Origin: RI-153 sp963752935
GTDB lineage: Bacteria; Chloroflexota; Anaerolineae; Caldilineales; Caldilineaceae
Direction: 5' to 3'
Assembly (NCBI GenBank): GCA_963752935.1
Contig: CAVWAL010000003.1
Span: 80,209 to 144,208, forward strand
DNA length: 64,000 nt
Positions 18,526-27,121 of this stretch are shown one piece after another. The notes below the pieces were generated by a model. It ran no database searches and was not told where the DNA came from. It worked only from the letters and a program-made list of their open reading frames with translations. The stretch's first letter is position 1; every line of letters begins with the position of its first letter. Both the position numbers and the translations under genes were made by a program.

Positions 18526-19110
18526 ATGGACTTTTCTACCACAAAATCAGCCTATGCCCGCGTCACTCAACGGGGTATCAACAACATCCTCGGCGGCATC
18601 CTCCTCTGGACGACCTTCGGTGTGCTCAGCCTGCTGCTACCGGACAGACTACCGCTGACCAACCAGCCACATGAAGCCATCGTCTACCTGTTCGGTGCAG
18701 GGCTGCTGTTTCCACTGGGCCTGCTCATCGGGCAGTGGATGGGCATTGATACCTTTGCCAAAGATCATCCCATGTCTTTGCTCAGTGGACTGATCGGAGG
18801 GCTGCAGATCCTGTTTATTCCTGTCATGCTTGGCGCGTACTTTGCGTCGCCCGAGAGTGTGCCCTGGTATCTTGCTTCTTTGGTCGGTGCACACTTCCTC
18901 CCTTTTTACTGGGTCTATGACAGCATCGCTTACCTGATTGGCGCTTTGGGATTGGTGTTAGTTGCCGTTGTCGCCGCTCTGTTTGCACCTGCACTCACCT
19001 TCCTGATTGTGCCTTTTGGGGTGGCAACCGTGCTGCTTGTGGTTGCGTTTGTGCTAAACCGTGAAAACCAAAAAGATATGCTGCTCATTCAGTCGATAGG
19101 GAGAAAGTAA
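18526..19110 (+). CDS. DUF7010-like multi-pass membrane protein
   Basis: A 194-aa protein with about six hydrophobic segments. The central motif GAHFLPFYWVYDSIAYL resembles the conserved 'GAHLLPF-W-Y-S-AY' region I recall for DUF7010. Start ATG at 18526 with GGAG upstream. It ends four bases before the next gene, so cotranslation is likely. Function unknown. Confidence 0.65.
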   Translation: MDFSTTKSAYARVTQRGINNILGGILLWTTFGVLSLLLPDRLPLTNQPHEAIVYLFGAGLLFPLGLLIGQWMGIDTFAKDHPMSLLSGLIGGLQILFIPVMLGAYFASPESVPWYLASLVGAHFLPFYWVYDSIAYLIGALGLVLVAVVAALFAPALTFLIVPFGVATVLLVVAFVLNRENQKDMLLIQSIGRK

Positions 19111-19114
19111 GCAA

Positions 19115-19924
19115 ATGAAAAACCTTGCCATTCAACGCCCCACACTGTTCGCGGTCATCGTCCTGTTCGTGCTGGAAGCCATCGTGATCGGGGCATTACT
19201 GGTCAGTAACCTGGCAGGCATTCCCGTGCTTTCACTTGATCTGCCCATGCTGTTGCTCAACGCCGTCTTCGCGGCAATCCTTATCGGGATCATGCGCTGG
19301 TGGGGTAAGACAGGCTTCAATGCTCCATCACACTGGAAGAACCTGCACCTCCTTATCATCCCGCTGGCACTGCTTGTCGGGCCAACACTGTTCCTGCAAC
19401 CGCAGCTCCCGTCGCCGGATCGCATCATCGTTCTCATCATTGTCACATTGCTGATCGGTTTTCAGGAGGAAGCTATCTTCCGTGGTGTCCTGCTGCGTAC
19501 GTTTCTGCCGCGCGGCACGATGCAGGCGGTGCTGATCTCGGCCGCAGTGTTTGGGATCATTCACGCCAATTCGTTTCTTGTCGGGCGCGATCCCCTGTTC
19601 GTGGTGTCGCAGATCATTGCATCGTTTCTGGGCGCCATCGGACTCGGCGCATTGCGCATCCGCATGAACACCATCGTGCCGCTGGTTCTGCTCCATGCGT
19701 TCAACGACTTCCTGCAATTCAGCGCCACAGGTGGACTCGAGGCGGGCGAAGTGGAACTCTACCTCCCCTTTGTTAAGATCGGTGTTGCGGGGTTGATGGC
19801 CATCTATGGTTTCTACCTGCTGCGCGGTCACACCGGAGAGGCCAGTACAGTTAAGGAAAAAACTGAGGCACAGTCAATGACGGACGGCGACGCCAGCGTA
19901 CGTTTCACCCAGTCAGGTGGATGA
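19115..19924 (+). CDS. CPBP-family intramembrane metalloprotease (CAAX protease-like)
   Basis: A 269-aa multi-pass membrane protein. The CPBP/Abi signature is present: EEAIFRGVLLRTFL (motif EExxxR), the downstream FGIIHANSF (FxxxH) and a third motif with HAFNDFLQF (HxxxN). These residues build the intramembrane glutamate/histidine active site of type-II CAAX-like proteases. The substrate is unknown; family members act in prenyl-protein processing or bacteriocin self-immunity. It is the last gene of the cluster behind the LuxR regulator. Confidence 0.85.
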   Translation: MKNLAIQRPTLFAVIVLFVLEAIVIGALLVSNLAGIPVLSLDLPMLLLNAVFAAILIGIMRWWGKTGFNAPSHWKNLHLLIIPLALLVGPTLFLQPQLPSPDRIIVLIIVTLLIGFQEEAIFRGVLLRTFLPRGTMQAVLISAAVFGIIHANSFLVGRDPLFVVSQIIASFLGAIGLGALRIRMNTIVPLVLLHAFNDFLQFSATGGLEAGEVELYLPFVKIGVAGLMAIYGFYLLRGHTGEASTVKEKTEAQSMTDGDASVRFTQSGG

Positions 19925-20000
19925 CGCTCTTGCTCGAATCTCTTGTATGCGTTTTGCAGGCTCACGTCTGTCTCACTCCTGTGCTAACCGCTTGCCGTTG

Positions 20001-20496
20001 TCAGTTCGTCGGTTCGGTAGATGGGCGATCTGCCGATGTGAGATCGCTAGATGTGAGCCATCCTCGTTCGGCCAGCATTTGGGCCGCCACCCCGGCGGTG
20101 GCGTAGGTGGCGCCTGGTCCTTTCAGCGCCCGGCGTAGCGGAAGCGTCTGTCGGGAGATCGCCGAATCTGCGATGTAGTGCAACACGTGGTATGCGCCCT
20201 GGCGCAGCCAGACGCTTTCTGGGTGGGTGACTAACGCCTCCAACAGCGGACGTAGCGCCGGTTGTCCTAACTCGGCCAGGGCCACGGCGGCTGCCCAGCG
20301 GACGCCGAATTCGTTGTCTTCGAGGGCGGCAACCAGCCTGCCGCGTGTTCTGCGGTGTTGGGCTCCTGCTTAGTTTGTGAATCGCCCACTCTCGATCGAA
20401 GTCGGAGCGGTGGGTGTTGTTCAGCGTGGTAAGTGCATCTGACATTGTCGTGTCGTTCTGTGTCTTGTTGGTCTGAGTCATTGAGCTCTTCGTCAT
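20001..20496 (-). pseudogene. HEAT-repeat protein, broken by two frameshifts
   Basis: An ATG at 20496 with GGAAGG upstream begins a hydrophilic Thr/Asn-rich leader followed by REWAIHKLSR. The reading frame must then shift near 20370 to read EPNTAEHAA and again near 20345 to read RLVAALEDNEFGVRWAAA, a clear HEAT/armadillo-type helical repeat that runs to a stop at 20001. Both breaks sit at short G or C runs where one base appears missing. It lies 20 bases after the PRC-barrel gene and was probably in one operon with it. Intact homologues would act as a protein-interaction scaffold; either this copy is dead or the assembly has errors here. Confidence 0.6.
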
Positions 20497-20516
20497 GATG
20501 GTCTTCCTTCCCGTGG

Positions 20517-21122
20517 TTAGTGGCGCACCGGCTCTGTGGGCAAGCTGGAGACGGCGTGTTTGTCGACCTTGAGGTGTACGTCGTCTTCTTCGATGTAGTC
20601 GATCAGATCCACGGGGATCAACACATCGCGCTGCCCCCACAGGTGACCCTTGCGCAGGACCAGGTGGCTGATCTTGTGGGTGCTTGGATCTACCAGCAAC
20701 TCGTCCACTCGCCCGATGTGACCGTCTTTGGCGTGGACGGCAGAGCCTTTGTGGATCGCTACCTCGCCGGGCGGAACCACTTCGTCGTGGACGGGCACCA
20801 TCCGCTCTTCTGGGATGAAGTCGTAGGGCCAGGCGTACATGTATCCGTAGCCTACCGCGGTGGGTACGTCAACTTCCACGAAATGGGTGGTCTTAAAATC
20901 GTCGGTGTGGGTAACGTCGTCTCTCGTCGCCTGCAGATCGATGCGGTTAGGGCCGGCATTGGTGACCCATTCCACCGGAATCAAGTGTTCGCCGTGTGGT
21001 GAGCGATCCTCTTTGACCACCACGTGGGTGATCTCGTGGGATTTGCGTTGCACGACGAGGTAGGTCGATTTTCCACAGAATCCATCACTGCAAAACACGT
21101 TTGCGTTTAGGGCCATGTCCAT
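20517..21122 (-). CDS. Double PRC-barrel domain protein
   Basis: A 201-aa soluble protein with two PRC-barrel-like halves. Residues about 1-75 contain a STYLVVQRKSHEITHVVVK strand pattern. Residues about 115-195 contain GSAVHAKDGHIGRVDELLVD followed by KISHLVLRKGHLWG. PRC barrels are small beta-barrels in photosystem, RNA-processing and stress proteins; the exact role here is unknown. The ATG at 21122 has AGGAG 8 bases upstream. The broken HEAT-repeat gene follows 20 bases downstream. Confidence 0.75.
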   Translation of the reverse strand: MDMALNANVFCSDGFCGKSTYLVVQRKSHEITHVVVKEDRSPHGEHLIPVEWVTNAGPNRIDLQATRDDVTHTDDFKTTHFVEVDVPTAVGYGYMYAWPYDFIPEERMVPVHDEVVPPGEVAIHKGSAVHAKDGHIGRVDELLVDPSTHKISHLVLRKGHLWGQRDVLIPVDLIDYIEEDDVHLKVDKHAVSSLPTEPVRH

Positions 21123-21481
21123 GATCTGTCTCCTATTTTACCTATGTGAAAGGTGAGTTTTCTATCTGATTCTGTGCTGAAGTCCATCGTTCTGGGATCA
21201 ACTGCACACCTATAAGATAGATCTAGGATCGGACTAAATCCTTATGTGAGGTGATCGTCCTCTTTAACGCAACCTTATGTTGGGGATGACAGGCTGGGAT
21301 CAACAGCATTGGATTTGATCGACCTGGTAACGTTGTACCGTTTGAGGTGGTAGATCGAAGACGGTGTTGTGGTGTAACGAGCAACTGAGTTTGAGGTACT
21401 TGGTGTGCGCCCTGCGATTGGGCAGGGAGCACGGCGGTTTTGTTTCCCGTCGTACCACTCCCTGTTGGCGTCGAAGCTGGG
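21123..21481. other. Intergenic stretch without a recognised gene
   Basis: Between the PRC-barrel gene start and the end of the FAD oxidoreductase, both on the minus strand. The part next to 21122 should hold the PRC-barrel promoter. A CCCTGC-N6-GCAGGG hairpin lies near 21410-21430 and could end the oxidoreductase transcript, but it has no T-run. No coding region is supported. Confidence 0.4.
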
Positions 21482-22909
21482 TTATCTGACCGACTCCGAG
21501 TCGGTAGGCGTGACATTAAACCCATAGCGCAGCCGATTGTCTGGATCGTAGCGGCCTTTGAGTCGAGCCAGTTGCTCATACCCACCAGGACGTAGACCGT
21601 CACGAATGCGCTGTCGCGATTCTTCCCCTTCGAGGAAGTTCATGTAGACGCCGCCGGTCAACGCCGGTCGAAGAGCGGACTTGAGTTCATCTGTGTAATG
21701 CACCAACTGTGCTTGCGCCTCTGTAGTGGGCACCACACCCACCAGCGACAGCAGTAGCTCAGCGTCTCGATTGCCGTAGACACTTCCATCCGCAGCTTGA
21801 CGCCGGATGGCGCCACCCGCATGGCGCACCTCCGCAAAGATGAGCGGACTTGGGTTGCCCCGTCCCGTTGCGTAATCGACAATGGCGTCGATGGCTTCGT
21901 CCGTCAGCGCGTGCAGCCAGGCGCCGGTGTTGAAGGCAGGCATTGGGTCCACCGGATCGGCGCTGATGGTCGCCGCTGCGCTGAAGGGAATGGTCTTGAA
22001 GTCGTCGACCAACGGCGCCTGCCAGCTACGCCAGTGTGCCAGCAGACGTTCCCCCTCTGCAATATCGCCGCTATAACACCCACGCACGAGGACGAAGCTC
22101 TGTCCACGTAGGAAGTCCGGCAACTGAGGCACGGGCGGATAGTTCATCACCAGCACCGATGACGTCAACTCATCCGGTGCGGTCTCGATCCACTGTCGGT
22201 AATGCTGGAAGACGGAGCGCGCCATCGACACCGGGTAGAAGAGATTGCCCGCATAGACCTCGCTCACAGGGAAAAGGCGGATGGTCATACTTGTGACGAT
22301 GCCCAGACTACCGCCGCCGCCCCGCAATCCCCAGAAGAGATCGCTGTGCTCGGAAGTGGAAGCCCGGCGCAGTTGACCGTCCATCGTCACCACGTCGAAC
22401 GCCACCACGTTGTCAAGGGAGAGCCCATATTTGCGACCCAGCCATCCCAGTCCGCCACCCAGGGTATAACCAACTGCGCCCACCGTGGGTGAGGATCCTA
22501 GCAACGGCGCCAGCCCGTGCCCTTGCGCCGCCGCAAGGACGGCCCCCCACTTGACGCCGGCTTCGACGGATGCGGTTTGTGTCGCTGCGTCGATTTCGAC
22601 GGCGGTCATCTTGCGTGTGAGGATGAGTAAACAACCATCTGCCGGACGGACATTGCCATGTCCCGTGGCCTGAACTGCGAGTTCCATCTCCTGTTCGTTG
22701 GCGAAGGTGACGGCGCGCACCACATCGTCTGCACACTGTGCGTCGACAATGAGTGCCGGGTGCTGCTCCACTTTGCGGTTCCATGCCAGCCGCGCCTCAT
22801 CGTAAGCGGGCGATGTAGGCAAGAAAACATCTCCCTGGATGCTCGACTTCAACTGCTCAACGGGCGTCTCCACTGTATCGAGGGTGGGTAGTGCAGGCGA
22901 CATATTCAT
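21482..22909 (-). CDS. FAD-binding oxidoreductase, berberine-bridge (BBE) type
   Basis: A 475-aa flavoenzyme of the VAO/PCMH fold. The N-terminal FAD_binding_4 domain carries VQATGHGN (a His in the position that often links FAD covalently). The LGGGLGWLGRKYGLSLDNV motif follows, then GLRGGGGSLGIVTSMT. The C-terminal BBE domain ends with YDPDNRLRYGFNV, close to the usual FDPxNvF-x-NVxP signature. Members oxidise alcohols, sugars or amines and pass electrons to oxygen; the substrate cannot be told from sequence. The start at 22909 is chosen because GGAG lies 8 bases upstream; the frame extends to 22954. A repeated TCTATAGRCGTTTG element lies upstream. Confidence 0.88.
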   Translation of the reverse strand: MNMSPALPTLDTVETPVEQLKSSIQGDVFLPTSPAYDEARLAWNRKVEQHPALIVDAQCADDVVRAVTFANEQEMELAVQATGHGNVRPADGCLLILTRKMTAVEIDAATQTASVEAGVKWGAVLAAAQGHGLAPLLGSSPTVGAVGYTLGGGLGWLGRKYGLSLDNVVAFDVVTMDGQLRRASTSEHSDLFWGLRGGGGSLGIVTSMTIRLFPVSEVYAGNLFYPVSMARSVFQHYRQWIETAPDELTSSVLVMNYPPVPQLPDFLRGQSFVLVRGCYSGDIAEGERLLAHWRSWQAPLVDDFKTIPFSAAATISADPVDPMPAFNTGAWLHALTDEAIDAIVDYATGRGNPSPLIFAEVRHAGGAIRRQAADGSVYGNRDAELLLSLVGVVPTTEAQAQLVHYTDELKSALRPALTGGVYMNFLEGEESRQRIRDGLRPGGYEQLARLKGRYDPDNRLRYGFNVTPTDSESVR

Positions 22910-23249
22910 GTGATTTGCTCCTTTGTCATCGGTTTGTTGTGATGAGAGGAGCATAGCGGAGGGGGCGTTTGCCGGCCGTTTCTATAGACGTTTGTTTGTC
23001 GTCTCTATAGGCGTTTGAATGCGTTTGATTGAAAGTTGGAGGAAAGCGCAACTTGCCACTGGCGCATCTCCCCGATCTGCTACGCACAGCACGTTCCCAT
23101 CACACAGCGCCGACGCGTGCGCCATGATGCCGGCGGCATGTAGCGCGCCACGGCGCCAACGAACTCATGACCTGGGTAGGCGCTTTCAATCTTCTAGTCA
23201 GAAACCTCTCGGTTTCAAAGTGTACTCACAGGACGCCGGGGTTGACAGG
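22910..23249. promoter_or_regulatory. Intergenic region with repeated CTATAG/GCGTTTG elements
   Basis: Two near-identical 14-mers, TCTATAGACGTTTG (22981-22994) and TCTATAGGCGTTTG (23004-23017), are 23 bases apart. Two more GCGTTTG cores lie at 22965-22971 and about 23021-23027. They sit 55-120 bases upstream of the FAD oxidoreductase start, so they are candidate operator sites for an unidentified regulator. The remainder (23030-23249) shows no supported gene. Confidence 0.4.
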
Positions 23250-24713
23250 CTAGAGGCGCTTTCCGCCGGCGAACCCATCGTATTCGTCCAGGAACCACTC
23301 GGCTTGTTTCGTCATCAAGATACCGATTTCATCCCCCTTGAAGGCGAAAGAGAGGCGCAGCCCGCCCAGGTAAATATCTGTGATGTAGACCTCCATGTTG
23401 AGCGTGTGCCCGTCCATCCAGGCCGCCGAGGCCAGACAATCGTATTGGATGCCGGGGACCGAGCCAATCTGTTCGCCGAAGTAGCTGCGTTGCGGGAACT
23501 TGCCCGAGAGCACGCGCCCGACACCGAACTGCAGCACATTGTCACCCTGGCCGTTGGTATACTCCCAGGTGCCCTGATCCCCTTGGAAGGAGAGGCGCAT
23601 ACGCGTGATTCCCATCGGGTTGGCTTCCAAAACATACCAGGCTCCGTCGACTGCCGGCAGTGCCTGCGCATCAGGATCCCCAGCGATGGGCAGGACTGCG
23701 AGCCGCTCGATCTGGTCGCAGAGCGCCCGGTAGGCATTACGGTCCTCCGCAAGCGGTGCGTTTGAAAGGTGGGGGTAGATCTCCTCCCGCATCACGCTAG
23801 GAATGGCGCTGCCCGCCGGTGCGCCCTGAGTATCGGCGATACAGGTGAACAGAAACTCTTGGTCGGGAAAACAGATGGCGTACTGGCTGCCCATCCCCCG
23901 GAAGGAGAATCCGTTCGCTTGCTCACGCCAGATTTGATAGCCATACCCGCAGTTTCCCTGGATAGTATTGTCGATCTGCTTAGAGGTTGCGGCGCGCACG
24001 TACTCCTGCGGCAGAACCCTTTCGTCACCCCACAGGCCGCCGTTCATGCAGGCGAGTGCGACTCTGGCCAGATCGCGCAGCGTGCAGATGACCCCCGATC
24101 CACCCCACGATCCACCCTCGGGCGTGCGGATGCACCAGGCATCGGTGGAGAAGCCGATCCGGTCCAGGAAACGCGGGCGCATGTAGTCTAGAAAGGGCAT
24201 GCCGGCCAGCCGCTCGACGGTAGCCGTGAGCACGACGGTGGCCGCCGTGTCGTACGAAAAGATCGTGCCGGGCGGATGCGAGGGGGTCCGGTTGAAGAAG
24301 GTCCACACCCAGTCGAGATCGTCACGTGTATAGGAGGTTCTCGAATGGGCAGTTGCCATTGTGAGCAAGTCGCGCACAGTCGAGGCAGCCAGCCACGGAT
24401 GAAGCTTTTCCGGCAGTTTGTCTGGGAAATAGGCGGCCACCCGATCGTCAAGCCTGAGCTTGCCTTCGTCGACCATCATCCCGACCGCCAACGAGACAAA
24501 GCTTTTGCTGACCGAGTACATGCGGTGTTTGCGCTCTGCCGACCACGGAGCCCAATATCCCTCAGCCGCAATTTGGTTGCGCCGGACCAGCAGAAACCCG
24601 TGCATGCAGATGCGCTCGGCGTCGATCCGCTGCAAGAAATTCAGGATCGCCTGCGACGGGATACCCAGGCTTTCCGGTGAGGATGCCGTTGTAAACAGAT
24701 TTTCACTTCCCAT
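23250..24713 (-). CDS. Serine hydrolase, beta-lactamase class C/D-aminopeptidase-like
   Basis: A 487-aa protein with a penicillin-binding-protein fold. The catalytic SxxK is SVSK in MYSVSKSFVSLAVG (about residues 67-70). The second motif is YDT in GTIFSYDTAATVVL, a variant of YxN. The domain continues to about residue 330. A C-terminal region of about 150 residues, rich in beta strands, resembles a lipocalin-like extension. There is no signal peptide, so it is probably cytoplasmic. Members are esterases, D-aminopeptidases or amidases; the substrate is unknown. The ATG at 24713 has GAGGAG upstream. It is 128 bases from the enolase-family gene on the same strand. Confidence 0.85.
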   Translation of the reverse strand: MGSENLFTTASSPESLGIPSQAILNFLQRIDAERICMHGFLLVRRNQIAAEGYWAPWSAERKHRMYSVSKSFVSLAVGMMVDEGKLRLDDRVAAYFPDKLPEKLHPWLAASTVRDLLTMATAHSRTSYTRDDLDWVWTFFNRTPSHPPGTIFSYDTAATVVLTATVERLAGMPFLDYMRPRFLDRIGFSTDAWCIRTPEGGSWGGSGVICTLRDLARVALACMNGGLWGDERVLPQEYVRAATSKQIDNTIQGNCGYGYQIWREQANGFSFRGMGSQYAICFPDQEFLFTCIADTQGAPAGSAIPSVMREEIYPHLSNAPLAEDRNAYRALCDQIERLAVLPIAGDPDAQALPAVDGAWYVLEANPMGITRMRLSFQGDQGTWEYTNGQGDNVLQFGVGRVLSGKFPQRSYFGEQIGSVPGIQYDCLASAAWMDGHTLNMEVYITDIYLGGLRLSFAFKGDEIGILMTKQAEWFLDEYDGFAGGKRL

Positions 24714-24841
24714 ATCTTCTCCTCAAGCTTTGGTGGAAGGTACACGAGCGGCATTAAGAGTCGGATCAGAGATCTCCGGTATGGTATTACCGTCAGGATG
24801 GCCAGATCGCTTTCAGGTTCTCGTTGACAAATACATAAACC

Positions 24842-25999
24842 CTATTCGTAGACTGTCTCTCCGCTCTTGTGGCTGTTGATCCACTCCCAATCCAGGGGCA
24901 CGCCCAGGCCGGGTCCGTTGGGGACGGCGACGCAGCCCTGGGCATCTACCGAATCCAGTTCGTCCAACCAACGTCGTTCGCCGTAGATGGGCGGTTTGTT
25001 GTCGGGAACTCTGGGATGCACCAGCCCCAGTTCATAATAGTTGGTGTTGCGAATCGACGCCATACAGTGCCGATGGGCCAAACCACCTCCATGCAATTCC
25101 ACATCCAGGCCGTGGGACTCGGCCAGAGCCGCAATCTTCATGACGCCGGTGATGCCACCGTCCACACCGGCGTTGGCGCGCACGTAGTCCGTGGCCCTGC
25201 CGGTGATGGTGTCGGCCTTGGCTTCCAGCCCCCGGATGTGTTCCCCCATGAGCATAGGGGTCTTTATCAGTTGTTTGAGTTGCACATGGGCGAACTGAGA
25301 AAAGCCGCCGCCCCGGAAAGGGTCTTCATACCACATATAATGCGCTGCATCACAGGCTCGGCCCACCTGTAGCACACCGTCAAAGGTGGGGAAGGCGCCG
25401 GCCGGATCCAGCATGAGGGCCATCTGTGGTCCCACCGCTTCCCGAATCGCCAGGACGGCGGCTACCTCCCGTTCAATCGGGCCGTTGATCCATCCGTGGA
25501 TCTTGAAGGCGGGGTAGCCCAATGCCTCTTTGCAGTGTTTGGCAAAGGCGGCGAAATCTTCTGGGGTGGAGAGGCCACCGTTTTCATCTCCATGGTAGGT
25601 GCTGGCATAAGCAGGCAGCCGGCTGCGCCAGCCTCCCAACAGTTGGTGGATGGGTGCGTTGTAAAGCTTGCCGGCCATATCCCACAGGGCGATGTCCACC
25701 GCACCCGGTGGCGTGGCATTGGCGCTGCGGTTGGCCCGCTTGAGGTCGTGCCAGATGATCTCCCGTTGCAGAGGATTGCGTCCCAGCAGGTAGCGGGCCG
25801 TGCGGGCATCTACGCTGCCGGGGGTTTCACCTGTCAACCCGGCGTTGGTCTCAATCGTCAGGATGCTGCCGGATGTGGTCAACCGACCGCCAGGCTTGTA
25901 GACTGTATCAAAGCCCAGGGTCTCCTCCAGGTCCAAATCCGCAAACTCAGTCGTGTAGTGGGTTACTGTGAGACGGGTAATCCGCAAATCGGACGACAT
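24842..25999 (-). CDS. Mandelate racemase/muconate lactonizing enzyme-family protein (enolase superfamily)
   Basis: A 385-aa enzyme with the MR_MLE capping domain and TIM barrel. The metal ligands are visible as Asp in LMLDPAG, Glu in WYEDPF and Glu in MGEHIRG. A KxH motif (FKIHGW) ends the second barrel strand, and an ELHGGG segment follows later. The superfamily abstracts a proton next to a carboxylate; most bacterial relatives with this pattern are sugar-acid dehydratases. The substrate is not determinable here. The start at 25999 (AGGAG upstream) is preferred over the frame start at 26182, which adds an uncharged, low-complexity leader. Confidence 0.88.
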   Translation of the reverse strand: MSSDLRITRLTVTHYTTEFADLDLEETLGFDTVYKPGGRLTTSGSILTIETNAGLTGETPGSVDARTARYLLGRNPLQREIIWHDLKRANRSANATPPGAVDIALWDMAGKLYNAPIHQLLGGWRSRLPAYASTYHGDENGGLSTPEDFAAFAKHCKEALGYPAFKIHGWINGPIEREVAAVLAIREAVGPQMALMLDPAGAFPTFDGVLQVGRACDAAHYMWYEDPFRGGGFSQFAHVQLKQLIKTPMLMGEHIRGLEAKADTITGRATDYVRANAGVDGGITGVMKIAALAESHGLDVELHGGGLAHRHCMASIRNTNYYELGLVHPRVPDNKPPIYGERRWLDELDSVDAQGCVAVPNGPGLGVPLDWEWINSHKSGETVYE

Positions 26000-26301
26000 G
26001 GGTGGGTTCTCCTGTTTGCTGATGGGGTGCCGATAGTGGGTGTTCATCTCTATGTTCTGCCGACGGCAGGGCGTGTAACGATGGTGAAGGTGTGCCGCAT
26101 GTGACAGACATTCATTCTCTATATAACTCGCACCTTCGTCAACCAGGCCACATGGTTTCCCCGTCGGCCGTGTATTCGGCATCCTAGACTGAGTCGACGC
26201 TGATCAGAATGTCAAATGCGGAAGATACGTGGTCGCATAGGAAGGCCCAAGAGACGAACGCTTTCTGCGGGGCGGCGTAGAGGCGGCTCGAAAGCAACGC
26301 T
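26000..26301. other. Intergenic stretch upstream of the enolase-family gene
   Basis: Should hold the promoter of the enolase-family gene. A run TATATAACTC lies near 26118, but no confident -35/-10 pair was found. Nothing coding is supported; the tandem repeat at 26302 follows. Confidence 0.35.
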
Positions 26302-26408
26302 GTTGGGTGGGAGGCGTGCCCGTGGGCGTGGAACACGGCACTCGTTGGGAGGGGGGTTGGGTGGGAGGCGTGCCCGTGGGCGTGGAACACGGCACTCGTT
26401 GGGAGGGT
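26302..26408. repeat. Two tandem copies of a 54-bp hairpin-forming unit
   Basis: Unit 1 (26302-26355) and unit 2 (26356-26408) are identical apart from the length of the terminal G-run. Within each, GTGCCCGTG and CACGGCAC can pair, with one bulged base, around a 9-base loop. The element sits just downstream of the PAS-LuxR gene (minus strand), so it may act as a REP-like or termination element. No T-run follows. Confidence 0.75.
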
Positions 26409-26441
26409 CCGGCTACGGAGTTACAGTTGGGGGTGTTCGCT

Positions 26442-27110
26442 TCAGTCCAAAAGATTATTCTCTCTGGCGAAGGCCACTGCTTCCAGGCGGCTATGTACGG
26501 CCAGTTTATGCAGGATATGCTGAACATGGTTGCGCACAGTGGCTTCAGTGACCACCAGTTCTGTTGCGATGTCGGCGGTGTTTGCGCCCTGGGCGAGCAG
26601 GGAGAGCACCTGAAACTCGCGCAAGGTCAGAGCGCTGGGTTGTGTCACGCTTTTAGACACATGATCGGCTGTGGTCGGCCGCAGATTGATCTGGCGGGCA
26701 CGCGCAACCACTTCTGCCACAAATGTTTCCGTCTGTTTCTGGATGCTAATATCTCGGAAGAGATGCACTACAGCCAAAGGCGACGCGCTATCCTCTGTGA
26801 TCGGAATGATACTGATATTAACCCACTGCGTCTGTCCATCTTTGCGGCGCACTTGGGCGTCGAAGTTGGGCGACAGCTTGCCCCTGCGACTGGCGATGAT
26901 GACCGCGCAGTCGCGTCGACAGATCAGGCAGCCCCCGTCCCCTCGTCCGCTCAGCATCGTATGGCAACTGCGGCCGATTACCTCCTGGGCTGTATAGCCC
27001 AGAATGCGCTGTGCGGCTGCGTTCCAGATCACGACGCGCTGGTCGTTGTCCACCACGTAGGCGCCGTCAGCACTATTTTCCAACAATTGAGTCAGGACGG
27101 ACAGAGGCAT
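26442..27110 (-). CDS. PAS-domain LuxR-family transcriptional regulator
   Basis: About 222 aa. The N-terminal PAS domain (about residues 5-125) starts LLENSADGAYVVDNDQRVVI and includes a cysteine-bearing insert, CLICRRDC, plus one upstream Cys that could bind a cofactor or sense redox. The C-terminal LuxR HTH begins LTLREFQVLSLLAQG and includes TEATVRNHVQHILHKL. The ATG at 27110 is preferred because GAGGAGG lies 7 bases upstream; the first ATG at 27125 overlaps the DUF166 stop codon. Translation is therefore probably coupled to DUF166. The position next to the CODH/ACS genes suggests a regulator of C1 metabolism, which is inference. Confidence 0.88.
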   Translation of the reverse strand: MPLSVLTQLLENSADGAYVVDNDQRVVIWNAAAQRILGYTAQEVIGRSCHTMLSGRGDGGCLICRRDCAVIIASRRGKLSPNFDAQVRRKDGQTQWVNISIIPITEDSASPLAVVHLFRDISIQKQTETFVAEVVARARQINLRPTTADHVSKSVTQPSALTLREFQVLSLLAQGANTADIATELVVTEATVRNHVQHILHKLAVHSRLEAVAFARENNLLD

Positions 27111-27121
27111 ATCGCCCCTCC

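Noticed and set aside
23030..23240. Remnant of a zinc alcohol dehydrogenase on the minus strand (YPGHEFVGAVAR near 23150)
   Set aside because: Only about ten residues match the GHExxG motif and stop codons flank it; too short to support.
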